Shown piece by piece: positions 15,499-24,260 of a DNA stretch of 64,000 nt. The notes under the pieces were generated by a model, which worked only from the letters and a program-made list of their open reading frames with translations, ran no database searches and had not been told where the DNA came from. The stretch's first letter is position 1. Every line of letters starts with the position of its first letter. Made by a program: the position numbers and the translations under genes. The stretch is from positions 1 through 64,000 of the forward strand of contig NZ_JADGMY010000036.1 of NCBI RefSeq assembly GCF_015234515.1. The letters run 5' to 3'. This DNA comes from Cellulomonas sp. GTDB lineage: Bacteria > Actinomycetota > Actinomycetes > Actinomycetales > Cellulomonadaceae.

Positions 15499-17132
15499 CG
15501 CCGTCGGGGCTCGCGTCGGTGCCCGCGTGGTCGGTCGTCGTGCCGACGATCGGCCGGCCGTCGCTGCGCGCGCTGCTCGACACGCTCGCGGTCCAGCCCT
15601 TCGGTGCGGCACTGCCCGCGCCGCAGGAGGTGGTGGTGTGCGACGACCGCCCGCTGAGCGCCACCGAGCCGCTCGACGTGAATGACGTCCCGTTGCCGGT
15701 GCGCGTCGTCCGGGTCGGGGGGCGCGGGCCGGCCGCCGCGCGCAACGCGGGGTGGCGACGGGTCGGCACGCCGTGGGTGCTGTTCCTCGACGACGACGTC
15801 CTGCTGCCCGGCGGGTGGGCCGACGCGTTCGCTGCCGACCTGACCGGGGCCGACGCCGAGCCCGACGTGGCCGCCACGCAGGGCCGGCTGCGCGTGCCGC
15901 TGCCGACGCACCGCCGCCCGACGGACTGGGAGCGCAGCACCGCGGGGCTCCAGGACGCCCGGTGGGCGACCGCCGACATGGCGTACCGGCGGGCCGCGCT
16001 GGCGAGGGTCGACGGGTTCGACGAGCGCTTCCCGCGCGCCTACCGCGAGGACGCCGACCTGGCGCTGCGTGTGCGGCAGGCCGGGTGGCGCCTGCGCGTG
16101 GGCGACCGCGTGACGACGCACCCGGTACGCCCGGCGGACGACCGCGTGAGCGTGCGCGTGCAGGCCGGGGCACGCGACGACGCGCTGCTGCGTGCCGTGC
16201 ACGGTCCACGCTGGCGCGACCTGGCCGAGACCGGGCGCGGGCGGTTCCCCTGGCACGTCGCCACGGTGGCGGCCGCGACGGCCGGTGCGGCCGCGCTGCT
16301 CGCCGGACGGCCACGCGCAGCGGCCGGGGCGGGCGCCGCCTGGGCAGCTCTGACGGCGGACCTCGTGCGGATCCGCGTCGCCCCCGGCCCCCAGCTCGGT
16401 GACGACGGCTGGCGCGACGAGTGGCTGCGGATGGCGTGGACGTCGGTGGTGCTGCCGTTCGCCGCGGTGCGTCACCGCGTCGCGGGCACGCTGGCCCGTC
16501 GCGGCGGTGCGCCCGCGTGGCGCCCGGCCGTGCGTGCCGTCCTGTTCGACCGCGACGGCACGCTCGTCCACGACGTGCCGTACAACGGCGACCCGTCGCA
16601 GGTGCGCCCCGTGGCCGGCGCGCGTGAGCTGCTCGACACGCTGCGCGCGGCGGGGGTGCCCGTCGGCCTCGTGAGCAACCAGTCGGGCATCGGTCGGGGG
16701 CTGCTCACGCGCACGCAGGTGGACGCCGTGAACGCGCGCGTCGCTGAGCTCCTCGGCCCGTTCGGCACCGTGCAGGTCTGCCCCCACACCGACGACGACG
16801 GGTGCACGTGCCGCAAGCCGGCGCCGGGCATGGTGCTCGCCGCGGCCCGTGACCTGGGCGTCGCGTCGTGGGAGTGCGCCGTGGTGGGCGACATCGGCGC
16901 CGACGTGGACGCGGCGCTGGCCGCCGGTGCGCGCCCGGTGCTCGTCCCGACGCCCGCCACCCTGCCCGCCGAGGTCGAGGCCGCCCCCGAGGTGGCGCCC
17001 GACCTGCGCGCGGCCCTGGTGGCCGTCCTGCCCGACGTCGTCGGGACGCCCGCGGACCGGCTCAGCTCGCAGCCGGCGGACGCCCCGCCGCACGAGCCCG
17101 AGGTCGGCACCGAGGCGGAGGTCGCCGCATGA
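15495..17132 (+). CDS. GT2 glycosyltransferase fused to GmhB-like phosphatase
   Basis: A 545-residue fusion. Residues 1-240 are a GT2 domain (SVVVPTIGRPSLRALL, VVCDDRPLS, LFLDDDVLLPGGW, YREDADLALRVRQAGW). Residues about 250-290 are hydrophobic and may sit in or on the membrane. Residues about 345-510 are a HAD phosphatase with VLFDRDGTLVHD, VSNQSGIGRG and VVGDIGADVDAA, plus a zinc loop (CPH followed by CTCRKPAPGM) typical of GmhB, which removes the 7-phosphate of heptose 1,7-bisphosphate. A GTGA overlap links it to the carbamoyltransferase gene. The fusion ties donor synthesis to sugar transfer. Sugar specificity of the GT2 half is unknown. Confidence 0.88.
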   Translation: MTPSGLASVPAWSVVVPTIGRPSLRALLDTLAVQPFGAALPAPQEVVVCDDRPLSATEPLDVNDVPLPVRVVRVGGRGPAAARNAGWRRVGTPWVLFLDDDVLLPGGWADAFAADLTGADAEPDVAATQGRLRVPLPTHRRPTDWERSTAGLQDARWATADMAYRRAALARVDGFDERFPRAYREDADLALRVRQAGWRLRVGDRVTTHPVRPADDRVSVRVQAGARDDALLRAVHGPRWRDLAETGRGRFPWHVATVAAATAGAAALLAGRPRAAAGAGAAWAALTADLVRIRVAPGPQLGDDGWRDEWLRMAWTSVVLPFAAVRHRVAGTLARRGGAPAWRPAVRAVLFDRDGTLVHDVPYNGDPSQVRPVAGARELLDTLRAAGVPVGLVSNQSGIGRGLLTRTQVDAVNARVAELLGPFGTVQVCPHTDDDGCTCRKPAPGMVLAAARDLGVASWECAVVGDIGADVDAALAAGARPVLVPTPATLPAEVEAAPEVAPDLRAALVAVLPDVVGTPADRLSSQPADAPPHEPEVGTEAEVAA

Positions 17133-18259
17133 CGCGTGTCCTGGCGGTCCGGCTGGACAGCGACGGGGACGTCCTGCTCAGCGGCCCGGCGCTGCGCGCG
17201 CTCGCCGCGACGGCCGAGCGGCTCGACCTGCTCGCCTCCCCCGCCGGGGCGCACGCCGCCCGGCTCCTGCCGGGCGTGGACGACGTGCTCGTGTTCGACC
17301 CGCCGTGGAGCGGGTACGCACCGCCCCCGGTCGACCCGGCGGCGGTGCACGAGCTCGTCGCCGATCTCGCCGCACGCCGGTACGACCGCGCCGTGGTCCT
17401 CACGTCCTTCCACCAGAGCCCGCTGCCCGTCGCACTCGTCCTGCGGCTCGCCGGTGTGCCGTTCGTGGCCGGCACGAGCGAGGACTACCCCGGCTCGCTG
17501 CTGGACCTGCGCCACCGTCGCCCCGACGGGCTGCACGAGGTGCAGGCCGCGCTCGACCTGGCCACGGCCGCGGGCGGGCGGCTGCTCGACGGGGACGACG
17601 GGCGCCTCGCCCTGCGGACCCCCCTGCCGACGCTCGCGGAGGCCCTGCCCGCCGACGCGCTGGCGCGCGCGACGGGCGGCGCGCGCGGCTCGTACGTCGT
17701 GGTCCACCCCGGCGCGTCGGTCCCCGCCCGCGCCCCGGCTCCCGACCACGCACGCGCGATCGTCGCCGCCCTGGCCGAGGCGGGCCGCACCGTGCTGGTC
17801 ACGGGCGGACCCCGCGAGCGCGACCTCGCGGCGCGCGTCACCGCCGGCGTCGCCGGTGCTGTGGACGTCGCGGGCCGGACGTCGTTGGCAGGGCTGGCGG
17901 CGGTGCTCGCGGGCGCCGACGTCGTCGTCGTCGGCAACACCGGCCCCGCGCACCTGGCCGCCGCCGTCGGCACACCCGTGGTGTCGCTCTTCGCGCCGGT
18001 CGTCCCCGCGGAGCGGTGGTCACCGTGGGGCGTGCCGAGCGTCCTGCTCGGGGACCAGGAGGCGCCGTGCGCCGGGACGCGGGCGCGCGAGTGCCCCGTG
18101 GCCGGGCACCCGTGCCTGTCGTCCGTCGCACCGAGCCGCGTCGTGGCCGCGGTCGAGGCGCTGGCCGTCGCGGCGGCGCCGGCCGTCGCACCTGTCGCGG
18201 GCACCCCCACGAGCGCATCCACGGACGCGCCCGCCGCACCGCAGGAGGTGACCGCATGA
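17129..18259 (+). CDS. GT9 family glycosyltransferase (heptosyltransferase-like)
   Basis: A 376-residue GT-B enzyme of family 9, the family of ADP-heptose:LPS heptosyltransferases. The N-terminal half begins VLAVRLDSDGDVLLSGPALRAL. The donor-binding half has VVVHPGAS and the GT9 hallmark VVGNTGPAHLAAAVGTPVVSLFAPV. Several Cys follow the core (APCAGTRARECPVAGHPC), a spacing also seen in other GT9 members. ATG overlaps the upstream stop (ATGA). The neighbouring HldE- and GmhA-like genes support ADP-heptose as donor. In a Gram-positive the acceptor cannot be LPS and is unknown. Confidence 0.87.
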   Translation: MTRVLAVRLDSDGDVLLSGPALRALAATAERLDLLASPAGAHAARLLPGVDDVLVFDPPWSGYAPPPVDPAAVHELVADLAARRYDRAVVLTSFHQSPLPVALVLRLAGVPFVAGTSEDYPGSLLDLRHRRPDGLHEVQAALDLATAAGGRLLDGDDGRLALRTPLPTLAEALPADALARATGGARGSYVVVHPGASVPARAPAPDHARAIVAALAEAGRTVLVTGGPRERDLAARVTAGVAGAVDVAGRTSLAGLAAVLAGADVVVVGNTGPAHLAAAVGTPVVSLFAPVVPAERWSPWGVPSVLLGDQEAPCAGTRARECPVAGHPCLSSVAPSRVVAAVEALAVAAAPAVAPVAGTPTSASTDAPAAPQEVTA

Positions 18260-19215
18260 GGATCCTCGCCTGGCACGTGCACGGCTCGTGGATGACGTCG
18301 TTCGTCCAGGGCGCGCACGAGTACCTCGTCCCCGTGGACGCCGCCCGCTCCCCCGACGGCCTGGGACGCGCCCGCACGTGGGACTGGCCCCCGTCCGTCC
18401 GGGAGGTGCCGCTCGAGGGCCTGCGAGGCGAGCGGTTCGACGTCGTCCTGCTGCAGCGCCCCCGCGACCTCGAGCTGCTCGAACGGTGGGCCGGCCTGCG
18501 CGCGGGTGTCGACGTGCCGGCGGTCTACGTCGAGCACAACACCCCGGTGGAGCACCCGGTCGCGACGCGTCACCTGCTGGCCGACCGCGACGACGTCCTG
18601 CTGGTGCACGTGACGCCGTTCAACGCGCTGGTGTGGGACAACGGCCGTGCTCCCGTCACGGTCGTCGAGCACGGCGTGCCCGACCCCGGGCACCTGTGGA
18701 CCGGCGAGCGCGCGCGTGTCGCCGCGGTCGTCAACGAGCCGGTGCGGCGCTGGCGCGTCGCGGGCACGGACGTCCTGCTGCGCGTCGCCGACACCGTGCC
18801 CGTCGAGGTGTACGGCATGGGCATGACGGCGCTCGCGCAGCACCTGCCGGCGCACGCGGCGCACCTGCACGACGACGTGCCGCAGGCCCGCATGCACCGG
18901 CAGCTCGCCGGTGCCCGCGCCTACCTGCACCCGTACCGCTGGACCAGCCTGGGGCTCTCGCTCGTGGAGGCGATGACGCTCGGGATGCCCGTCCTGGCGC
19001 TCGCCACGACGGCCGCGCCCGAGGCGGTGCCGGCCGACGCGGGCGTCGTCAGCAGCGACCCGGCGGACCTCGTCGCCGCCGCACGCCGCTGGCTCGCCGA
19101 CCCGGCCGAGGCGAAGGAGCGCGGGCTCGCCGCGCGCGAGCACGCCCTACGGCGGTTCGGCCTGGAGCGGTTCCTGTCCGAGTGGCACGAGGTGATCGAA
19201 GGGGTGACGCGATGA
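18256..19215 (+). CDS. GT4-like glycosyltransferase
   Basis: A 319-residue GT-B-type glycosyltransferase. After MRILAWHVHGSWMTSF comes a short N-terminal domain with VYVEHNTPVEHP. The C-terminal domain keeps the GT4 donor-binding region HPYRWTSLGLSLVEAMTLGMPVLAL, with the E-x7-E motif reduced to a single clear Glu. A ribosome-binding site GGAGGTGA lies before the ATG, which overlaps the upstream stop by four bases. Shorter than typical GT4 enzymes (about 370 residues). It probably adds one sugar of the operon's glycan; donor and acceptor unknown. Confidence 0.82.
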   Translation: MRILAWHVHGSWMTSFVQGAHEYLVPVDAARSPDGLGRARTWDWPPSVREVPLEGLRGERFDVVLLQRPRDLELLERWAGLRAGVDVPAVYVEHNTPVEHPVATRHLLADRDDVLLVHVTPFNALVWDNGRAPVTVVEHGVPDPGHLWTGERARVAAVVNEPVRRWRVAGTDVLLRVADTVPVEVYGMGMTALAQHLPAHAAHLHDDVPQARMHRQLAGARAYLHPYRWTSLGLSLVEAMTLGMPVLALATTAAPEAVPADAGVVSSDPADLVAAARRWLADPAEAKERGLAAREHALRRFGLERFLSEWHEVIEGVTR

Positions 19216-20444
19216 GGATCGCGATGGTGTCGGAGCACGCGAGCCCGCTGGCGGTGCTGGGCGGCGTCGACGCGGGCGGCCAGAACGTCCACGTCGCGGC
19301 GCTCGGGAGCGCGCTGGCGGACCAGGGGCACGAGGTGACGGTCTACACGCGGCGCGACGACCCGGACCTGCCGGAGCGGGTGCCGATGACCCCGGGCCTC
19401 GAGGTCGTGCACGTGCCCGCCGGGCCGCCCACGGCCGTGCCGAAGGACGAGCTGCTGCCGTGGATGCGGGACCTCGGGTCCTGGGTCGCGGACGACTGGG
19501 CGACGCACGGTGCGCCGGACGTCGTGCACGCGCACTTCTGGATGTCCGGCCTGGCCACGCTGCAGGCCGCCGCGGCGCACGGCGTGCCGACGGTGCAGAC
19601 CTACCACGCACTCGGCTCCGTGAAGCGACGCCACCAGGGTGCCAAGGACACGAGCCCGGCGGGCCGGATCACCGCCGAGGCGGCGATCGGGCGGCACGTC
19701 GACGCGGTGGTCGCGACCTGCACGGACGAGGTCCGCGAGCTCGCCCGCCTGGGCGTTCCGGCGTCGCGTGTCCACGTCGTGCCGTGCGGCGTCGACGTGG
19801 ACCACTTCCGCCCGATGCGCCGCGCCGCGGGTCCGTTCCCGCGCCGCCAGCGGCACCGCCTGCTGTGCCTGGGCCGGCTCGTCGAGCGCAAGGGCCTCGA
19901 CACCGTCGTCACCGCGCTCGTCGACCTGCCCGGCACGGAGCTGCTGGTCGCCGGCGGGCCTGACGCGGGCGCGCTGGGTGACGACCCGGAGGCGAGCCGA
20001 CTGACGGCGCACGCTGCGCGGCTCGGCGTGGCGGACCGCGTCCACCTGCTGGGGTGCGTCGGGCACGACGACGTCCCGGCGCTCGTCTCGTCGGCGGACC
20101 TCGTGGTCGCGACGCCCTGGTACGAGCCGTTCGGCATCGTGCCGCTGGAGGCCGCGGCGTGCGGTGTGCCGGTCGTCGGCAGCGCGGTGGGCGGGCTGCT
20201 CGACTCCGTCGTCGACGGGGTCACGGGTGTGCTGGTGCCGCCGCGCGACGCCGGAGCACTCGCGCGTGCCGTGCGCGACCTGCTCGCCGACCCGGCACGC
20301 CGCCGGGCGTGCGGTGCGGCGGCTCGTCGACGGGCCCTCGCGCGCTACTCGTGGCAGGGCGTCGCGGCGCAGACCCAGCTCGTCTACCAGTCCCTCACGC
20401 ACGGCGTCGGCGCCGTCGCGCGGGTCGAGGAGGTGGCGGTGTGA
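19212..20444 (+). CDS. GT4 glycosyltransferase
   Basis: A 410-residue GT4 enzyme. The N-terminal motif GGVDAGGQNVHVAAL is shared with MshA and sucrose-phosphate-synthase-type enzymes; HAHFWMSG follows, and the C-terminal donor domain has LGRLVERKGLDTVV and PWYEPFGIVPLEAAACGVPVV with both Glu of the E-x7-E motif. Cytoplasmic, without membrane spans. ATGA overlap with the upstream glycosyltransferase. Could act on an inositol- or hexose-type acceptor, judging only by family resemblance. Named MshA-like but not MshA: mycothiol genes are not nearby. Confidence 0.88.
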   Translation: MRIAMVSEHASPLAVLGGVDAGGQNVHVAALGSALADQGHEVTVYTRRDDPDLPERVPMTPGLEVVHVPAGPPTAVPKDELLPWMRDLGSWVADDWATHGAPDVVHAHFWMSGLATLQAAAAHGVPTVQTYHALGSVKRRHQGAKDTSPAGRITAEAAIGRHVDAVVATCTDEVRELARLGVPASRVHVVPCGVDVDHFRPMRRAAGPFPRRQRHRLLCLGRLVERKGLDTVVTALVDLPGTELLVAGGPDAGALGDDPEASRLTAHAARLGVADRVHLLGCVGHDDVPALVSSADLVVATPWYEPFGIVPLEAAACGVPVVGSAVGGLLDSVVDGVTGVLVPPRDAGALARAVRDLLADPARRRACGAAARRRALARYSWQGVAAQTQLVYQSLTHGVGAVARVEEVAV

Positions 20445-21088
20445 GCGCCCGCGCGTGGATCGAGACGCACGACGCCGAGCTGGGCGCGGGCCTGCGCAGC
20501 CTGCGCGGCCAGGCGGGCACGGTCGAGCGGTGGGGCGCGACGCTCGCGCACCGCCTGCCCGACGGGGCCCGGCTGCTCGCGGCCGGCAACGGCGGGAGCG
20601 CCGCGGAGGCGCAGCACCTCACGTCCGAGCTGGTCGGGCGGTTCCTCCACGAGCGGCGTCCCCTGTCGGCGCTGTGCCTGTGCTCGGAGAGCTCGAGCGT
20701 CACGGCGCTCGTGAACGACTACGGCATCGAGGAGATGTTCGCCCGGCAGGTCGAGGCGCACGGCCGGGCCGGCGACGTCCTGGTGCTGCTGTCGACCTCC
20801 GGGCGCAGCGCCAACGTGCTGCGCGCCGCCGAGCGGGCGCGCGAGGTCGGCGTGGAGGTGTGGTCGATGACCGGCCCGCGGCCGAACCCGCTCGCCGCGC
20901 TCTCGGACGAGGTCCTGGCCGTCGATGCACCGACGACCGCCGCCGTGCAGGCCGTCCACCTGGTCGCGGTGCACGCCGTGTGCGCGGTGCTCGACGAGCA
21001 CCTCGCCGTGCGCACGGCCGCCATGCGCGACACGGCGGCCGCGACCGCCCTTCCGGGGACGGCCGCAGCCGTGGAGGTACCGGCGTGA
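20441..21088 (+). CDS. gmhA: Phosphoheptose isomerase-like SIS protein
   Basis: A 215-residue SIS-domain protein. GmhA converts sedoheptulose 7-phosphate to D-glycero-D-manno-heptose 7-phosphate. Here the sugar-phosphate loop GNGGSAAEAQHLTSELVGRF matches the GmhA pattern, and STSGRSANVLRAAE is the second phosphate-binding loop. The protein has about 20 extra C-terminal residues compared with E. coli GmhA. A GTGA overlap joins it to the GT4 gene, and the next gene encodes the HldE-like enzyme that would use its product. Assignment rests on motif and context; other SIS isomerases are possible. Confidence 0.85.
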   Translation: MSARAWIETHDAELGAGLRSLRGQAGTVERWGATLAHRLPDGARLLAAGNGGSAAEAQHLTSELVGRFLHERRPLSALCLCSESSSVTALVNDYGIEEMFARQVEAHGRAGDVLVLLSTSGRSANVLRAAERAREVGVEVWSMTGPRPNPLAALSDEVLAVDAPTTAAVQAVHLVAVHAVCAVLDEHLAVRTAAMRDTAAATALPGTAAAVEVPA

Positions 21089-22575
21089 GCGGCGACGTGC
21101 GCGCGCGCCCGCACGTCGTCGTGGTCGGCGACGTGGTGCTCGACCGCGACGTCGAGGGGCGGGTCGACCGGCTGTGCCCCGACGCGCCCGCGCCCGTGCT
21201 CGACGTCACGCACGTCCGCGAGAGCCCGGGCGGCGCAGGGCTCACGGCGCTGCTGGTGGCGCAGGACGCGCGGGTGACCCTCGTCGCGCCGCTCGCCGAC
21301 GACGCCGCCGGCCGTGCGCTGCGCGAGCGGCTGGCGCACGACGTCGACGTGCTCGCGCTGCCGCACGCCGGCGCGACGCGCCGCAAGGTCAGGGTCCGCA
21401 GCGCCGCCCACTCCCTGGTCCGGATCGACGACGGCGGACCCGGCACGCCCGGCGCCGTGCCGGTCGACGCGGTGCGTCGCGTGCTCGCCGACGCCGACGT
21501 CGTGCTCGTGTCCGACTACGGCGCCGGCGTCACACGCGACGACGACCTGCGTGCGCTGCTCGCCGACGCGGCCGCTGCCGGACCCGTCGTGTGGGACCCG
21601 CACCCGCGCGGCGGTCCGCCCGTACCCGGCGTCACGCTCGTGACGCCCAACGTCGGCGAGGCGCGCGGCTCCCTGCGCGACGACCCGACAGGGGCCGACG
21701 GTCCGCCCGACGACCTGGCACGTCGCCTGCGTGAGGTCTGGCAGGCGCGCGCGGTGGCCGTCACCGTGAGCGCCGACGGCGCGTTCGTGGCGGCCGGCGG
21801 CGATGCGCAGTACGTCCCCGCCCCGGCCGTCACCGGCGGCGACCCGTGCGGTGCCGGCGACCGGTTCGCGGGGTCCGCGGCGCTCGCGCTGGCGGCCGGC
21901 GCGCTTCCCGTCGAGGCGGTCGCCCGCGGTGTCGCCGACGCGAGCGACTGGGTCGCGGCCGGCGGCGCCGAGGCGTACCGCCGGCACGACGGACGCCCCG
22001 CCGCACGGACCGCCCCACGCGCCGCGACCGACGTCCGACGCCCGCAGGCACGGGGCGACGGGCCCGCCACCGGGGTGACGTGCGAAAACGCGCAGGCCGA
22101 CGCGCTGCCGGCGCTGGCCGCGCGCCTGCGCCGCGACGGACGCTCGCTCGTCGCCACGGGCGGCTGCTTCGACATCGTCCACGCCGGCCACGTCGCGACG
22201 CTGCAGGCCGCCCGCCGGCTGGGCGACGCGCTCGTCGTCCTGATGAACTCCGACGCCTCCGTGCGCCGCCTCAAGGGCGCCGGTCGCCCCGTCGTCACCG
22301 CCGCGGACCGCGCCCGCGTCCTCGAGGCCCTCGACTGCGTGGACGCCGTCGTCGTCTTCGACGAGGACGACCCGCGGGCCGCCCTCGACCGCCTGCGCCC
22401 CGACGTGTGGGCCAAGGGCGGCGACTACGGCGGCGCCCCGCTGCCCGAGGCCGCGACCGTGCGCGCCCACGGCGGCCGGGTCGTGCTGCTGCCCTACCTC
22501 GACGGCCGTTCGACGACGTCGATCATCGAGCGCTCGGGCGTCGCCCGCGCCACCACCCCCAAGGAGACCGTGTGA
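21085..22575 (+). CDS. hldE: Bifunctional heptose-7-P kinase / heptose-1-P adenylyltransferase
   Basis: A 496-residue two-domain enzyme of HldE type. The N-terminal PfkB-like kinase (about 1-310) has VVGDVVLDRDVEGRVDRLCPDAP, SDYGAGVT, and the anion-hole/catalytic Gly-Ala-Gly-Asp in GGDPCGAGDRF. A poorly conserved linker of about 40 residues leads to a nucleotidyltransferase domain (about 350-490) with GCFDIVHAGH (the HxGH motif), VLMNSDASVRRLKG, WAKGGDY and STTSIIERSG. It would phosphorylate heptose 7-phosphate at C1 and, after GmhB action, form ADP-heptose. Length is close to E. coli HldE (477). GTGA overlap on the 5' side. Confidence 0.92.
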   Translation: MSGDVRARPHVVVVGDVVLDRDVEGRVDRLCPDAPAPVLDVTHVRESPGGAGLTALLVAQDARVTLVAPLADDAAGRALRERLAHDVDVLALPHAGATRRKVRVRSAAHSLVRIDDGGPGTPGAVPVDAVRRVLADADVVLVSDYGAGVTRDDDLRALLADAAAAGPVVWDPHPRGGPPVPGVTLVTPNVGEARGSLRDDPTGADGPPDDLARRLREVWQARAVAVTVSADGAFVAAGGDAQYVPAPAVTGGDPCGAGDRFAGSAALALAAGALPVEAVARGVADASDWVAAGGAEAYRRHDGRPAARTAPRAATDVRRPQARGDGPATGVTCENAQADALPALAARLRRDGRSLVATGGCFDIVHAGHVATLQAARRLGDALVVLMNSDASVRRLKGAGRPVVTAADRARVLEALDCVDAVVVFDEDDPRAALDRLRPDVWAKGGDYGGAPLPEAATVRAHGGRVVLLPYLDGRSTTSIIERSGVARATTPKETV

Positions 22576-23303
22576 GCACCGTCCTCGACCCCGCCGACTC
22601 CCCCGCGCTGCTGGCCCCGCGCGAGCTGGGGACCGTGTTCGTCACCGGGGGCGCCTCCGGCCTCGGGGCCGCGGTCGTGGACGCCGTGCTCGCGTCGGGC
22701 GGGACGGTCGGCGTGCTCGACCGCGTCGCGCCGGCGGCGGACGTGCCGCACGTCGAGGTGGACCTGTCCGACTCGACGGCCGCCGCAGCAGCCGTCGAGG
22801 AGCTCGTGCGGCAGGTCGGGGAGCCGACGGGCGTCGTGACCGCCGCGGGCACCGACGCGTGCGGGCGGCTCGTCGACATCGACCCGGCGACCTGGGAGAA
22901 GGTCGTCGCCGTCAACCTGTTCGGCACGGTGGCCGTCGTGCGCGCGGCCGTCCCGTACCTGGAGAAGGTGCGCGGCACCGTGGTGACCGTCGCCTCGACG
23001 CTCGCGCTGCGCGGCATGAGCGACGCGACGGCGTACAGCGCGTCGAAGTTCGCGGTCCGCGGGTTCTCGCACGCGCTGGCCGCCGAGCTGGCCGGCAGCG
23101 TCGGCGTCACGTGCCTCATCCCCGGCGGCATGCGGACCGCGTTCTTCGACGGCCGCACCGAGCAGTACCGACCCGGCCCGGACGCCGACCTGAACGACCC
23201 GCGCGCCACGGCCGGCGCGGTGCTCACCGCCCTGCGCCAGCCCGTCGGCTCGGAGATCCGGGAGCTGCTCGTCATGGCCTCCGGGGAGAGCTCCTGGCCG
23301 TGA
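22572..23303 (+). CDS. Short-chain dehydrogenase/reductase
   Basis: A 243-residue classical SDR using NAD(P)H, with the nucleotide loop TGGASGLG, catalytic Ser in VASTLALRG, and Tyr/Lys in AYSASKFA. It is a classical, not extended, SDR, so it is not a sequence match for HldD, the ADP-heptose 6-epimerase. Placed between the HldE-like gene and the second heptosyltransferase-like gene with 4-base overlaps at both ends, it probably modifies the sugar (oxidation, reduction or epimerisation); the substrate is inference only. Confidence 0.87.
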   Translation: MSTVLDPADSPALLAPRELGTVFVTGGASGLGAAVVDAVLASGGTVGVLDRVAPAADVPHVEVDLSDSTAAAAAVEELVRQVGEPTGVVTAAGTDACGRLVDIDPATWEKVVAVNLFGTVAVVRAAVPYLEKVRGTVVTVASTLALRGMSDATAYSASKFAVRGFSHALAAELAGSVGVTCLIPGGMRTAFFDGRTEQYRPGPDADLNDPRATAGAVLTALRQPVGSEIRELLVMASGESSWP

Positions 23304-24250
23304 GCGACGACCACGAGGGCGACGTCCTCGTCCTGCGGGCCCTCGGGCTGGGTGACGCGCTGACCGGCGTCGCGGCCCTGCGGGGCGTGCGGCGCGCGTG
23401 GACCGACCGACGGGTCGTGCTCGCCGGGCCCGCCGCCACCGGCACCTGGCTGCGCGACCTCGGCGTCGTCGACGACGTGCTGGTCACCGACGGGCTCGCA
23501 CCGCTCGCCTGGGACGGGACCGGTCACCTCGCCGTCAACCTGCACGGCCGCGGTCCGCAGAGCCACCGCGCGCTGGCGGCGACGCGCCCGGCGCGGCTCG
23601 TGGGGTACGCGACCACCGAGCACCCCGACGGGCCGACGTGGCAGACCGACGAGCACGAGGTCACCCGCTGGTGCCGGCTGGTGACGTCCGTCGGAGGGCC
23701 GTGCGACGCGTCGGACCTGCGCCTGGCCGTGCCGCCGGACACGTCCACCGCGCCGGGCACGGTCCTGCTGCACCCCGGCGCCGCGTCGGGGTCCCGGCGC
23801 TGGCCGGTCGAGCGCTGGGGGGACGTGGCCCGGGCGCTCGTCGACGCGGGCCGGGACGTCACGCTGACGGGTGCGACGACGGAGGCGGACCTGTGCGCGG
23901 CCGTCGCCGAGTGGTCGGGGCGCGACGTGCGCGTGCTCGCCGGGACGCTCGACCTGCCGGGGCTCGCGGGCGTCGTCGCCGGCGCACGGCTCCTGGTGTG
24001 CGGCGACACGGGGGTCGCGCACCTCGGCACGGCCGTCGGGACGCCCTCGGTCCTGCTGTTCGGCCCCACCCCGCCACGGTGGTGGGGCCCCGCGATCGAC
24101 GCCGACCGGCACGCGGTGCTGTGGCACGGCCACCCCCACCGGCCGGGCGACCCGCACGGGTCCGACGTCGACCCGGCGCTCGCCGCGATCACGGTCGACG
24201 AGGTGCTCGACGCCGTCGCCGCGGTCCTGGCGGCGCCGGACCCCGGCTGA
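23300..24250 (+). CDS. GT9 family glycosyltransferase (heptosyltransferase-like)
   Basis: A 316-residue GT9 enzyme, the second in the operon. It starts with VLVLRALGLGDALTGVAALRGV, the usual GT9 opening, and has LHPGAASGSRRWPVERW and the donor-site hallmark CGDTGVAHLGTAVGTPSVLLFGPTPP. It is closer to the family consensus than the other GT9. GTGA overlap with the SDR. It is the last gene of the nine-gene operon and ends inside a palindrome shared with the convergent UDP-xylose-synthase-like gene. Confidence 0.88.
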   Translation: MSDDHEGDVLVLRALGLGDALTGVAALRGVRRAWTDRRVVLAGPAATGTWLRDLGVVDDVLVTDGLAPLAWDGTGHLAVNLHGRGPQSHRALAATRPARLVGYATTEHPDGPTWQTDEHEVTRWCRLVTSVGGPCDASDLRLAVPPDTSTAPGTVLLHPGAASGSRRWPVERWGDVARALVDAGRDVTLTGATTEADLCAAVAEWSGRDVRVLAGTLDLPGLAGVVAGARLLVCGDTGVAHLGTAVGTPSVLLFGPTPPRWWGPAIDADRHAVLWHGHPHRPGDPHGSDVDPALAAITVDEVLDAVAAVLAAPDPG

Positions 24251-24260
24251 CGCGCGTCAG
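24247..24260. terminator. 14-bp palindrome containing both convergent stop codons
   Basis: CTGACGCGCGTCAG is a perfect palindrome. The plus-strand heptosyltransferase stop (TGA, 24248-24250) and the minus-strand UXS stop (TGA, read 24259 to 24257) are both within it. It may act as a bidirectional terminator, though no T tract follows; a protein-binding site is an alternative. Confidence 0.45.

Noticed and set aside
22572..23303. HldD (ADP-heptose 6-epimerase)
   Set aside because: The protein is a classical 243-residue SDR with YSASK, not an extended SDR of the HldD type.
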